This document shows, piece after piece, positions 9,364 to 17,809 of a stretch of 64,000 nucleotides of DNA. Every line of letters begins with the position of its first letter. Position 1 is the stretch's first letter. Location of the stretch: NCBI GenBank assembly GCA_902784425.1, contig CACZUS010000005.1, forward strand, positions 1 through 64,000, read 5' to 3'. The stretch is from an uncultured Bacteroidales bacterium (lineage in GTDB: Bacteria; Bacteroidota; Bacteroidia; Bacteroidales; Paludibacteraceae). The notes under the pieces were generated by a model, which searched no databases, was not told the origin of the DNA, and worked only from the letters and a program-made list of their open reading frames with translations. The position numbers and the translations under genes were made by a program.

Positions 9364-10155
9364 ATGAGTAGGTTTTGCTCTATTTTGTTAACATTGTTCC
9401 TCTCGGCTACTCTTTTGTATGCCCAGAGTGAAAAGTCGGATGCTCAACAGGTGTTGGAGAGTATGAATGTACCTAACACTCAGTCGCTTGGACTGAATGG
9501 GAAGGTGAAATATTATACGCTTGTCACTGAGACTGAGTACAAGGACTCATTGTCGACATCCGAACACTTCTTCGTTTGCAAAATCAGTTTTGACACCATT
9601 GGCAACATGATAAAAGTTTGTAGTACGGAAGATACGACAAAAGGTGCTTATTGCTCTTTTAAATATGATGAAAACGGGAATTTGGTGGAGTGTTGCCGGT
9701 ATGCGGTGGATCATGCTGTCAAACAACGAATGATCTGTCGATATACTGCTGATGGAAAACTAACCTATTCTGAATATCAGGATTATGATTGGTATGGCAG
9801 TCGACAGATGACCTCTCGCCGTACATCCCTCTACGACAAAGTGGGTACGAAAATAAGATGCGAAATCTTCTCCTACGATAACGAGGGGAAGGTGCGAAAC
9901 AGAAAGGTCTATCAATACGGGAAAACAGAGTTTGCCGAGGTCTCTGAATATGATTCCAACAATAAACTAATCCTTAAAACAAAAGAGAAAAGAGTGAGCC
10001 TGATAGATGATTTTGACGATCCTCATTTCTTTGTGCTTGGAAAAAACAGAGGGTTCGACCAAGTGGTTTTTGACGAAGTGGGCAATATGACCAAACGCAC
10101 TCGCTTCTACCTCGACCGTATAGAACGATTCAGTTGCCAGATTGAATATTGGTAA
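9364..10155 (+). CDS. Secreted protein with YD/RHS-like repeats, function unknown
   Basis: 263 residues from ATG 9364, two bases after the regulator's stop; a TTG start at 9358 would overlap it. The N-terminus is a signal peptide ending near LLYAQS. The body carries short repeats of the type YDENGNLVE, YTADGKLTY, YDNEGKVRN and YDSNNKLI, and near the end FDEVGNMTKRTRFYLDRIER. These resemble the YD motifs of RHS proteins, but there is no toxin or core domain at this length. Periplasmic or surface location is likely. I do not know a function; co-transcription with the Lrp-type gene is inferred from spacing. Confidence 0.75.
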   Translation: MSRFCSILLTLFLSATLLYAQSEKSDAQQVLESMNVPNTQSLGLNGKVKYYTLVTETEYKDSLSTSEHFFVCKISFDTIGNMIKVCSTEDTTKGAYCSFKYDENGNLVECCRYAVDHAVKQRMICRYTADGKLTYSEYQDYDWYGSRQMTSRRTSLYDKVGTKIRCEIFSYDNEGKVRNRKVYQYGKTEFAEVSEYDSNNKLILKTKEKRVSLIDDFDDPHFFVLGKNRGFDQVVFDEVGNMTKRTRFYLDRIERFSCQIEYW

Positions 10156-10185
10156 ATGCTTCGTTAATAACCATCTAAGCGCATT

Positions 10186-10210
10186 GCCCCATAGGGGCTC
10201 CCTTTTTATT
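10186..10210 (+). terminator. Short hairpin terminator after the YD-like gene
   Basis: The inverted repeat GCCCC-ATA-GGGGC at 10186-10198 is followed by TCCCTTTTTATT. A second small CCC...GGG hairpin sits at about 10221-10232. This fits transcription ending between the YD-like gene and the ABC-F gene. Confidence 0.5.
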
Positions 10211-10277
10211 AGATAGCGCATCCCTAACGGGGTATAGTATACAGAGGAAGAATCTGGAAAATTTGAAAAAAATAGCG

Positions 10278-10285
10278 TATTTTTG
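10278..10285 (+). promoter_or_regulatory. Promoter -7 box for the ABC-F gene
   Basis: TATTTTTG fits the TAnnTTTG consensus and lies only 15 bases before the ATG at 10300. The mRNA leader would therefore be very short. No convincing -33 element was seen. Confidence 0.5.
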
Positions 10286-10299
10286 CAGAAAAAATTAGT

Positions 10300-11940
10300 A
10301 TGATATCGGTTGACGGGTTGACTGTTGAGTTCGGAGGCTCGACTCTTTTTGAAAATATATCGTTTCAGGTAAACGAAAGTGATCGCATCGCCCTTATGGG
10401 GAAAAATGGTGCGGGTAAATCAACATTATTAAAGATATTAGCGGGCATACAAAACCCTACCAGAGGAGCGGTAACCGTTCCGAAAGGTACGGTAGTGGCA
10501 TACCTTCCTCAACATCTGATGACGGAAGACCATCGTACGGTTTTTGAAGAGGCTTCTTTGGCTTTCTCGGAACTGTTCGAGATGGAAAAGGAGATAGAAC
10601 GGTTGAATAAAGAGCTATCGGAACGAACTGATTATGAGAGCGATGACTATATGAATCTGATTGAACAAGTTTCTACTTTAAGTGAGAAATATTATTCAAT
10701 TGAAGAGATTAACTATGAGGCTGATGTTGAAAAAACATTGTTGGGACTAGGTTTTGTGCGTGAAGATTTTAACAAGCCTACGAAGGAATTCAGTGGTGGA
10801 TGGCGCATGAGAATTGAATTGGCCAAGATCCTGTTGCGAAAGCCTGATGTTATTTTATTGGATGAGCCAACTAATCACTTGGATATTGAATCAATCCAAT
10901 GGTTGGAGGATTTCTTGATTGAGAGCGCGAAAGCAGTGATTGTGATTTCTCACGACCGTGCTTTCGTCGATCATATAACTACTCGCACCATAGAGGTGAC
11001 CATGGGTAGAATTTACGACTACAAGGTGAATTATTCTCACTATTTGGAACTGCGTAAGGAACGTAGAGAGCAGCAGCAAAAAGCATACGATGAGCAACAG
11101 AAGATGATTGCTGAAACCAAGGAATTCATCGAGCGTTTCAAGGGTACCTACTCCAAAACATTACAGGTGCAGTCGCGCGTGAAGATGCTGGAGAAACTGG
11201 AGATCTTGGAGGTGGATGAGGAGGATACCTCAGCACTTCGCTTGAAGTTTCCACCTTCACCTCGTTCGGGTAGCTTCCCAGTGATAGCAGACCGTGTGGG
11301 AAAATCCTATGGCGATCATTTGGTTTTCAAAGATGCGTCGTTTACGATTGCGCGTGGCGAAAAGGTCGCTTTCGTAGGTAAGAATGGTGAAGGAAAATCC
11401 ACTATGGTGAAGTGCATCATGAACGAAATCGAACATGAGGGCAAATTGTCGTTGGGACACAATGTGATGATTGGTTACTTCGCACAGAATCAGGCCTCTT
11501 TGCTGGATGGGGAACTGACGGTCTTCCAGACAATTGATGATGTGGCGAAAGGTGAGATCCGTAATAAGATCAAGGACCTTTTGGGCGCGTTTATGTTTGG
11601 TGGCGAGAACTCTACAAAGAAGGTGAAGGTGCTCTCAGGTGGTGAACGTACACGTTTGGCTATGATAAAACTGTTGCTTGAACCTGTCAATCTTCTTATC
11701 TTGGATGAGCCGACGAATCACTTGGACATGAAGACGAAAGACATCCTGAAATCTGCCTTGAAAGATTTCGACGGTACGCTGATTGTGGTTTCGCACGACC
11801 GTGACTTCCTGGATGGTCTGGTGACGAAGGTCTATGAGTTCGGTCATAAAAAGGTGACGGAACATCTAGAGGGCATCTATGAGTTCTTGAAGAAAAAGAA
11901 GATGGAGAACCTTCGTGAGATAGAACGCAAGGACCGTTAA
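10300..11940 (+). CDS. ABC-F family ATPase (ribosome-associated type)
   Basis: 546 residues, two ABC domains and no membrane segments. Domain 1 has GKNGAGKST, a signature EFSGGWRMR and Walker B ILLDEPTNHLD; domain 2 has GKNGEGKST, LSGGERTR and LILDEPTNHLD. The linker at about 240-310 is charged and helical (ERREQQQKAYDEQQK), the position of the ribosomal P-site arm in ABC-F proteins. The Bacteroidota group of this length is close to the Uup/YheS-like housekeeping ABC-F proteins; an antibiotic-protection role cannot be excluded but nothing points to it. It is a single-gene unit facing a convergent neighbour 9 bases beyond its stop. Confidence 0.92.
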   Translation: MISVDGLTVEFGGSTLFENISFQVNESDRIALMGKNGAGKSTLLKILAGIQNPTRGAVTVPKGTVVAYLPQHLMTEDHRTVFEEASLAFSELFEMEKEIERLNKELSERTDYESDDYMNLIEQVSTLSEKYYSIEEINYEADVEKTLLGLGFVREDFNKPTKEFSGGWRMRIELAKILLRKPDVILLDEPTNHLDIESIQWLEDFLIESAKAVIVISHDRAFVDHITTRTIEVTMGRIYDYKVNYSHYLELRKERREQQQKAYDEQQKMIAETKEFIERFKGTYSKTLQVQSRVKMLEKLEILEVDEEDTSALRLKFPPSPRSGSFPVIADRVGKSYGDHLVFKDASFTIARGEKVAFVGKNGEGKSTMVKCIMNEIEHEGKLSLGHNVMIGYFAQNQASLLDGELTVFQTIDDVAKGEIRNKIKDLLGAFMFGGENSTKKVKVLSGGERTRLAMIKLLLEPVNLLILDEPTNHLDMKTKDILKSALKDFDGTLIVVSHDRDFLDGLVTKVYEFGHKKVTEHLEGIYEFLKKKKMENLREIERKDR

Positions 11941-11949
11941 TCGATTCAT

Positions 11950-13158
11950 TTATTTCAATCCTTCTAAGCCGACGCATACACCGTTGGCGAAGAATCCTAT
12001 GTGCTTGTCACTTAGCTCTGTGATGGTGTAGAATGGTTGCTTTTCTTTTCCCTTCTCGATGGCTGTGATTTGATCATCTGAACCGTCTGATTGCAGGATA
12101 TATGTCCCGATTTTTATCATTCCCACATTGCTGAATCCTTTGTATAATTTGCTCTTCTCAGGGTCGCATGATACCCAGCCGAATTTAGGACTGAAGAGAG
12201 GATGATCCAACGTGCAGGTGAGGCTTCTTCCGCTTTTGAATCGGTAGGTGACAAAGTCGGTGTGACTCTTTTCTGCTAAAGCCTTTACTGTGCTTTTACT
12301 TGTCGTGTTGCTTGTTGTGAAGGACAATATTTCATCCCCTTCTTTTATCTCTTCGATGTTTTTCTTGGAACCATCCGCCATCGTTATCTTCGTCCCTTTG
12401 GCGAGACAATGCACGTCTATTCCGTCGAAATAGATTTCCGTTATAGCAGTGTCGTCATATTTATCGCCCTTATAAACTTCCATGATTTCGAACTTCAGTT
12501 TCCAATCAGGATAATTTACCTTCTTCTGATTCCAGATAGGAATATCAGGAACGCTATCCCCGATCGTACCGATTTCGAAACGTTGTTCACCCATGATGTC
12601 CTTCAAATTTAGGATGGCAATGGGTTTGTTATCTTTGTACACTTTCAGTTTTTTCACTCGACTGTTCTCTTTGAAGGCTTTCTGACTTTTCACGTAGCCG
12701 TTTACGACGATGATGGTGGTTATTCTGGGTGAGCCTCCCTTGAACTTGTAGGTCAGGTATTCCCCAATTCCGTAACCTTCCACGCCTTCCACCCATGCAG
12801 TTCTGTAGCTTAGATCGTGTGCGTTACTAGCTTTGTAGTTGACTGCACCCTGTGATTCCAATTGGCTGGAAGCGGTGACGGCATAGGGTCCTCCGCCGCA
12901 GTACCAACTACATCCATCACCAATAACATCCCAATAGCTTTCCTTGCTTTCATCGAATATGCTTTGTTCCTCTTTAGTAAGTGTAGTGGGGTCGAAGTTG
13001 TCCTGCGAGGCTCTTTTCATTAGTTTGTTGAATATCTTACAGTCTTTCTCAAAATCTATTTCTTTGACAGAATCAGGTTGGAAAACTGGCGTTTTTTGCG
13101 CTAATGCGCCTAGAATGTAACCCCAAAATGTCAAGATGAGAAGTATGTTCTTTTTCAT
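11950..13158 (-). CDS. Secreted discoidin-like (NADase-type glycan-binding) and Hint domain protein
   Basis: 402 residues. Signal peptide at 1-20 (ends GALAQ). Residues about 95-200 resemble the NADase-type glycan-binding, discoidin-like module (SNAHDLSYRTAWVEG, then TIIVVNGYVKS). Residues 251-399 form a Hint (Hedgehog/intein) domain: it begins at Cys251 in VHCLAKGTKI, has the block-B element TCTLDHP with His319, and ends in FFANGVCVGLE. The terminal HN of splicing inteins is absent and the protein stops three residues later, so there is no C-extein. Autocleavage at Cys251, releasing or esterifying the N-terminal module, is possible but inferred. The next minus-strand gene upstream ends 20 bases before it. 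Confidence 0.82.
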   Translation of the reverse strand: MKKNILLILTFWGYILGALAQKTPVFQPDSVKEIDFEKDCKIFNKLMKRASQDNFDPTTLTKEEQSIFDESKESYWDVIGDGCSWYCGGGPYAVTASSQLESQGAVNYKASNAHDLSYRTAWVEGVEGYGIGEYLTYKFKGGSPRITTIIVVNGYVKSQKAFKENSRVKKLKVYKDNKPIAILNLKDIMGEQRFEIGTIGDSVPDIPIWNQKKVNYPDWKLKFEIMEVYKGDKYDDTAITEIYFDGIDVHCLAKGTKITMADGSKKNIEEIKEGDEILSFTTSNTTSKSTVKALAEKSHTDFVTYRFKSGRSLTCTLDHPLFSPKFGWVSCDPEKSKLYKGFSNVGMIKIGTYILQSDGSDDQITAIEKGKEKQPFYTITELSDKHIGFFANGVCVGLEGLK

Positions 13159-13177
13159 GTTTTATCCTCCTTGTCTT

Positions 13178-14089
13178 TCAATTATTTACTAACCATTTCC
13201 CTAATTCCGTTAGGCTTATGCCTCTTCTTTTGGCATAATCCTCTTTTTGATCGACTCCAATCTTGCCAATCATGAAATAGCAAGCTTGAGGATGTGAGAT
13301 GTGAAGTCCGCAGATGGAAGCATTGGGTTTCATGGCACCATTTTCAGAGATGGATACTCCAATATCTTTGAGTTTCAGTAGTTTGTTTGCCTCAAAGATA
13401 AGAGATAAGTCGGGTAGTGAAGGGTAGCCGAAGGCAGGACGAATGCCTTCCGCTTGTGTCTGTTGTGCATATCCCCAATACTCGGTTCGGATTTTCTCAT
13501 GCAACCATTCGGCAGTGGCTTCCGCCAGACGGTCTGCAACGCTCTTGATGAGTAGGGAGGTGTAGTCATCGCCCTCGATTTTCAAGCGTTCCGCCCAATC
13601 ATCGCCCCCATGCACTGTAACGGCAAAGAGACCGATGTAATCCTCTTTTGGAGAGATGAAATCAGCCATGGAGAGGCAATAGCCATTCCGTTCACCTGGA
13701 TGTTGCTGTCGAAGCATGGGGAGATAGAGTTCTTTTCCCTCTTCATCCGTAATGAGGATTCCTTCGCCTTGACTATGAGCCTTTGCAAAAAGAAGAATGG
13801 CGGACAGATCAAAGATCTTTTCAACGATTCCTTTTCGAAGGATCTCTTTGGCATCTTTCAGTAGTTGATAAGCTTCGGTTGCCTTCTCTCTCTCTTCCGA
13901 TCGGAAGCGCATCAGCCATTGCACCTTGCATGCCTCACAGTCGCACAGAGTGTCGAGTCCCTCGTAGTTGCCCGTCAGTCGCCATGCATAAAAGAAGTAG
14001 CTCCAATCGATTTTTTGCAGAACGGGCAAGAAATCGATGTGGGAGAGAATCTTCCTTCCTATGAATTGAGGTGTGATGGGTTTGTACAT
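13178..14089 (-). CDS. Stand-alone methionine synthase (MetH) reactivation domain protein
   Basis: 303 residues. The C-terminal half matches the AdoMet-dependent reactivation domain of cobalamin methionine synthase: IRPAFGYPSLPDLS carries the RPAxGYP AdoMet-binding motif, and ASICGLHISHPQACYF and DQKEDYAKRRG are the usual following blocks. The domain reductively methylates Cob(II)alamin to restore MetH. Here it is not fused to MetH; split reactivation proteins occur in Bacteroidota, so it probably acts on a MetH encoded elsewhere. MetH is not in the window. It lies downstream of the GPH transporter but behind a terminator, and 20 bases upstream of the Hint gene. Confidence 0.87.
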   Translation of the reverse strand: MYKPITPQFIGRKILSHIDFLPVLQKIDWSYFFYAWRLTGNYEGLDTLCDCEACKVQWLMRFRSEEREKATEAYQLLKDAKEILRKGIVEKIFDLSAILLFAKAHSQGEGILITDEEGKELYLPMLRQQHPGERNGYCLSMADFISPKEDYIGLFAVTVHGGDDWAERLKIEGDDYTSLLIKSVADRLAEATAEWLHEKIRTEYWGYAQQTQAEGIRPAFGYPSLPDLSLIFEANKLLKLKDIGVSISENGAMKPNASICGLHISHPQACYFMIGKIGVDQKEDYAKRRGISLTELGKWLVNN

Positions 14090-14093
14090 AATA

Positions 14094-14130
14094 AAAATAA
14101 AAAAAGAAGGGCAGACGTTGGTCCGCCCTT
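14094..14130 (-). terminator. Rho-independent terminator of the GPH transporter gene
   Basis: The inverted repeat AAGGGC...GCCCTT with an inner GAC...GTC stem and a GTTG-type loop is followed on the minus strand by a long T-rich run. It lies between the transporter stop at 14148 and the next start at 14089, and its T-run reaches that start. Confidence 0.75.
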
Positions 14131-14147
14131 ATAATAGAATCATCCAC

Positions 14148-15755
14148 TTAGGCTGTGGCGTTAGAACCTTCTAGTTTTCTGCGCTCGCTAAGTGTGTTGG
14201 TGATATTGTCCATTTTCTCTTGACTCAGAGGATACATTACCATGACAGCAGCGCCGATGATAGCGATGGCAGCTGGAATGATACTCATCAAGTTGATGAT
14301 GCCCGGTATGGCACCTTGGATGGCCACTGAATCCTGTCCGTTGTAATTATACATACCTAGTACATATCCGATGATGGCGCCTGCGATACCACCACCAAAT
14401 TTTGTAGCGAAAGAGCCGGCTGAGTAAACCAAGCCTGTGGCGCGTCGGTGGTTGACATATTCGGAGTAGTCTGCTGCATCGCCCAACATGGTGAAGAACA
14501 AGGTTGGAAGAATAGCAGCGGCGCACTCGGAAAGTGCACCGATACAGAAAATGGCCACGGTGTCTTGTGCACCGCAGAAATGAAGAAGCGAGTTGATGAT
14601 AGCCGTGATGCCGAGTGCACCAATAAACAAATTCTTCTTGCCAAACATTTTACTTAAAGGTGTTGTGGCAGCTGCTCCTACGATAGAGGCGAGCATCAAG
14701 ACAGTCATGTATCCACCCGCCATCAACTGATTGTGAATGTAGTGGGTGAAGTAGATGACAGTGATGCCTTGCTTCATGTTGTTGTAGATGTTGAAGATAA
14801 GACCTACCACCAAAAGAATGACCCAGGGCTTGTTTTGAACTAAGTCGGAGAGATCATTGGCGAGGTTTGTCTTTTGAGAAGCAGGAGGAGTGACACGTTC
14901 TTTCGTGAAATAGAAGGTGATGAAAAGACAAAGAATCAGCACAATAGAAAGAGTACCGATAGCTTTGCTATATCCCTGTCGTTGGTTGATGATGGAGAAA
15001 CTGTCTGCCGTGATGTTTTCTTCACCCTCTACAGTGAAAACGTAGGGAACACCTGCTTGCATAGAGAAGCTTTTACCAACGGTTGGATTGTCATTCTCGT
15101 TTCCCTCCATTAGAAATTGAGCAATTCCGTTTTCTGTTTGAATGCGGGCGTTTTGCACGTCATTTGGGGACGAGACTGTGATCTGATATTTGGCAGTCTC
15201 CAATTGCTGTACATCGATGGTTGGGTTCACGTTACCGAAATGCGCCACTAAGAATAAAAGAGAACCTTGTACAAGCATACCTCCCGCGAAGGCACCCACC
15301 ATGCGGAACGAACCGATGCTGGTACGCTCTTTGTCATCGCCTGTCATAACAGCCATTAGAGCACCATACGGGATGTTGTTGGCCGTGTAGATCAGTGTGA
15401 ATAAGATATAGGTCACGTATGCGTAAGCAATCTTCATGTTGGTGGACCAACTCTCCGGACAGATGTAGAGTAGGGAGAGAATGACACCCAATGGAATGGC
15501 TGTCCATAAGATCCAAGGACGGAATTTGCCATATTTAGATTTGGTTCGGTCGCCGATGACACCCATCAAGACATCCGAAACACCATCGCTGGTTCTTGCC
15601 ACCAACATCAATGTGGCAACAATTCCAGGAGCTAAACCAAATACATCTGTGTAGAAAATAATCAGGAATGAAGATACACCCCTCCATGCAATGTTTGCAG
15701 ATGCGTCGCCCAATGCGTACGCAATTTTCTCTTTTAGAGATACTTTCTCAGCCAT
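14148..15755 (-). CDS. GPH-type (MelB family) MFS sugar transporter with periplasmic insert
   Basis: 535 residues, inner-membrane cation:sugar symporter of the glycoside-pentoside-hexuronide class. The early part shows the family pattern (IAYALGDASANIAW, then RTSDGVSDVLMGVIGDRTKSKYGKFRPW, with YTANNIPYGALMAVMT after). Between the fifth and sixth membrane helices, residues about 175-258 form a hydrophilic insert of about 85 residues (it includes ENGIAQFLMEGNEND) that should face the periplasm. The substrate cannot be read from sequence. A promoter lies at 15807-15836 and a terminator at 14094-14130, so it is a single-gene unit. Confidence 0.9.
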   Translation of the reverse strand: MAEKVSLKEKIAYALGDASANIAWRGVSSFLIIFYTDVFGLAPGIVATLMLVARTSDGVSDVLMGVIGDRTKSKYGKFRPWILWTAIPLGVILSLLYICPESWSTNMKIAYAYVTYILFTLIYTANNIPYGALMAVMTGDDKERTSIGSFRMVGAFAGGMLVQGSLLFLVAHFGNVNPTIDVQQLETAKYQITVSSPNDVQNARIQTENGIAQFLMEGNENDNPTVGKSFSMQAGVPYVFTVEGEENITADSFSIINQRQGYSKAIGTLSIVLILCLFITFYFTKERVTPPASQKTNLANDLSDLVQNKPWVILLVVGLIFNIYNNMKQGITVIYFTHYIHNQLMAGGYMTVLMLASIVGAAATTPLSKMFGKKNLFIGALGITAIINSLLHFCGAQDTVAIFCIGALSECAAAILPTLFFTMLGDAADYSEYVNHRRATGLVYSAGSFATKFGGGIAGAIIGYVLGMYNYNGQDSVAIQGAIPGIINLMSIIPAAIAIIGAAVMVMYPLSQEKMDNITNTLSERRKLEGSNATA

Positions 15756-15806
15756 CTTTACTTTAATTAATTTAGTACTGTGCCTTTCATTTGAATTAGG
15801 ACATTA

Positions 15807-15836
15807 CAAAGGTAGAAAAAATATTGATATCACCAA
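15807..15836 (-). promoter_or_regulatory. Promoter of the GPH transporter gene
   Basis: On the minus strand, TTG at 15836-15834, a 19-base spacer, and the -7 box TACCTTTG at 15814-15807 fit the Bacteroidota sigma-ABfr consensus. The leader to the ATG at 15755 would be about 45 bases. Confidence 0.7.
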
Positions 15837-15997
15837 TCATTTTAATTGTAGCACCTTATCTGTTAGTTGCAATGTACAGTGAACGTCACCATTCTCCATC
15901 GCCTCTCTTTTTGAATTTTTATTGAATATTTACACATTTTTATGAATAATTATGTAAAATGATGGTGGTCTCTATTTTATAATTCGATTATAAATTG

Positions 15998-16005
15998 TAA
16001 TTTTG
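15998..16005 (+). promoter_or_regulatory. Promoter -7 box of the CoA-transferase gene
   Basis: TAATTTTG matches TAnnTTTG about 80 bases before the ATG at 16088. No clear -33 element was found. Confidence 0.5.
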
Positions 16006-16087
16006 CACCGTTTTTTCGGAAGAGCGTATTTCTCTGATGGAAAAAGTTGAGAAGGAAGATTAATTACATAAATATAGTATAATAAAG

Positions 16088-17575
16088 ATGGCATTTAATT
16101 TTATTACGGCTGAAGAGGCAGCATCTTACATCAAGAATAATGATGTAATAGGAATAGGAGGATTTTCATCAGTAGGTACTGTAAAGGCAACCACCGCAGC
16201 ATTGGCAGTGAAGGCAGAGGCTGAACATGCGAAAGGAAATGAGTTTAAGGTGGGCTTGATTACCGGTGGTTCGACTGGAGATCAGATTGATGGAGCTCTT
16301 TCACGTGCTAAGGCGGTGAAATTCCGTACTCCTTTTCAATCGAGTAAAGATATGCGTAACGCTATCAATAAGTGTGAAGTGCAATACTTTGACATGCACT
16401 TGTCGCACGTAGCACAGGATCTTCGCTATGGATTCCTCGGACATCTTGATTATGCTTTAATCGAAGCTGCAGATATCACAGATAAGGGAGAAGTGGTGTT
16501 GACTACCTCTGTCGGTATTACTCCTACTTTGGTGGATAAGGCCGATAAGGTGATCATTGAGTTAAATGCACATCATCCAGCAAAAATCAATGGAATGCAT
16601 GATTTGTATGAGCCGATTAATCCTCCTCATCGTCGTGAAATTCCAATCTATACTCCATCCGATCGTGCAGGTTCTGCTACATTGAAGGTGGATCCTAAAA
16701 AGGTACTTGGCGTTGTAAAGACAGACTTGCCTGATGGTATCGCTCAGTTTACACCAGTAGATGCTGTAACAGCTAAGATTGGTGAAAATGTAGCTAACTT
16801 CCTGTTGAGCGAGTTGCGCAGAGGTATTATTCCAAGTGAGTTCTTGCCATTGCAATCAGGTGTGGGTAATATTGCGAACGCAGTGTTGAGTTCATTGGGT
16901 AATTGCGATGATATACCTGCATTTACGATGTACACTGAGGTGATTCAAAACTCAGTTATTGATTTGATGAAACGTGGACGCATCACTTTCGCTAGTGGTA
17001 GCTCCTTGACATTGTCCGACGATGTCTTGATGGATGTATATGCTAATTATGATTTCTTCAAGGATAAGTTGATGCTTCGTCCGCAAGAGATTTCCAACAA
17101 CCCAGAGGTAGTTCGTCGTTTAGGTGTGATTGCCATCAATACAGCTTTGGAGGTGGATATCTTCGGTAATGTTAACAGTACCAATGTGTTGGGTCAGAAG
17201 ATGATGAACGGATTGGGCGGTTCTGCTGATTTCTCACGTAACTCATTCTTGTCAATCTTCACTTGTCCATCTGTTGCCAAGGGTGGTGTGATCTCAGCTA
17301 TCGTTCCTATGGCTAGCCATATCGATAGTTCAGAACACTCCGTAAAGGTGATTGTGACAGAGCAAGGTGTGGCAGACTTACGTGCAAAATCACCATTGCA
17401 AAAAGCAGAATGCATCATCGAAAATTGCGTTCACCCAGAATACAAAGAGTTGCTTTGGGATTATTTGAAGTTGATGGCAGGAAAATGTCATACACCAATG
17501 ACCCTTTCAAAAGCGTTGAATATGCACCTCGCATTCGAACAAACAGGCGATATGCGTAATACAAAATGGGATTAA
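16088..17575 (+). CDS. Succinyl-CoA:acetate CoA-transferase (acetyl-CoA hydrolase/transferase family)
   Basis: 495-residue class I CoA-transferase. It moves CoA between succinyl-CoA and acetate (or propionyl-CoA and succinate), a key step in succinate/propionate fermentation with acetate release. The N-terminal GIGGFSSVGTVKA and the glutamate in FTMYTEVIQNSVIDL (the acyl-CoA thioester-forming Glu of the family) are visible, as is VDIFGNVNST. Length equals that of the Cat1/AarC/ScpC group. It is a single-gene unit with its own promoter and a strong terminator at 17644. Direction and preferred acid cannot be read from sequence. Confidence 0.92.
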   Translation: MAFNFITAEEAASYIKNNDVIGIGGFSSVGTVKATTAALAVKAEAEHAKGNEFKVGLITGGSTGDQIDGALSRAKAVKFRTPFQSSKDMRNAINKCEVQYFDMHLSHVAQDLRYGFLGHLDYALIEAADITDKGEVVLTTSVGITPTLVDKADKVIIELNAHHPAKINGMHDLYEPINPPHRREIPIYTPSDRAGSATLKVDPKKVLGVVKTDLPDGIAQFTPVDAVTAKIGENVANFLLSELRRGIIPSEFLPLQSGVGNIANAVLSSLGNCDDIPAFTMYTEVIQNSVIDLMKRGRITFASGSSLTLSDDVLMDVYANYDFFKDKLMLRPQEISNNPEVVRRLGVIAINTALEVDIFGNVNSTNVLGQKMMNGLGGSADFSRNSFLSIFTCPSVAKGGVISAIVPMASHIDSSEHSVKVIVTEQGVADLRAKSPLQKAECIIENCVHPEYKELLWDYLKLMAGKCHTPMTLSKALNMHLAFEQTGDMRNTKWD

Positions 17576-17643
17576 GAGGAAGGTCGGTTCGAAATTGATA
17601 GAACCTAAAAAAAAACACATATTTTTTAAGAATATATTTGATG

Positions 17644-17680
17644 GAAAGGATGTTTTGCTCAAAAACGTCCTTTCTTTTTT
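17644..17680 (+). terminator. Rho-independent terminator of the CoA-transferase gene
   Basis: GAAAGGA and TCCTTTC arms, extended by TGTTTT/AAAACG pairing around a small loop, precede a run of six T. It closes the CoA-transferase transcript. Confidence 0.85.
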
Positions 17681-17711
17681 GTAAAAATTCCTATCTTTGT
17701 CAGAATTTTGC

Positions 17712-17741
17712 TTTGTTTAAAAGGTGGGTTTTGTAAATTTG
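17712..17741 (+). promoter_or_regulatory. Promoter of the giant B-repeat protein gene
   Basis: TTTG at 17712-17715, an 18-base spacer, and TAAATTTG at 17734-17741 fit the Bacteroidota promoter. A second -7-like box TATCTTTG lies at 17692-17699. The leader to the ATG at 17810 is about 60 bases. Confidence 0.65.
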
Positions 17742-17809
17742 CCAGTTAAACAAAAAATTAGTAAAAATTGTGGATCGATAGAACCCACTTTAAGATAAGA
17801 AATAGGAAA

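Larger units (their letters stand above)
15756..16087. other. Divergent promoter region, GPH transporter / CoA-transferase
   Basis: 332 bases between divergent genes. It carries a good minus-strand promoter (15807-15836) and a plus-strand -7 box (15998-16005). The rest is AT-rich with no coding frame or RNA element that I recognise. Confidence 0.5.

Noticed and set aside
17768..17809. Upstream extension of the giant repeat protein from a TTG
   Set aside because: It puts 14 charged residues before the signal peptide; the ATG at 17810 has a better upstream A/G-rich site.
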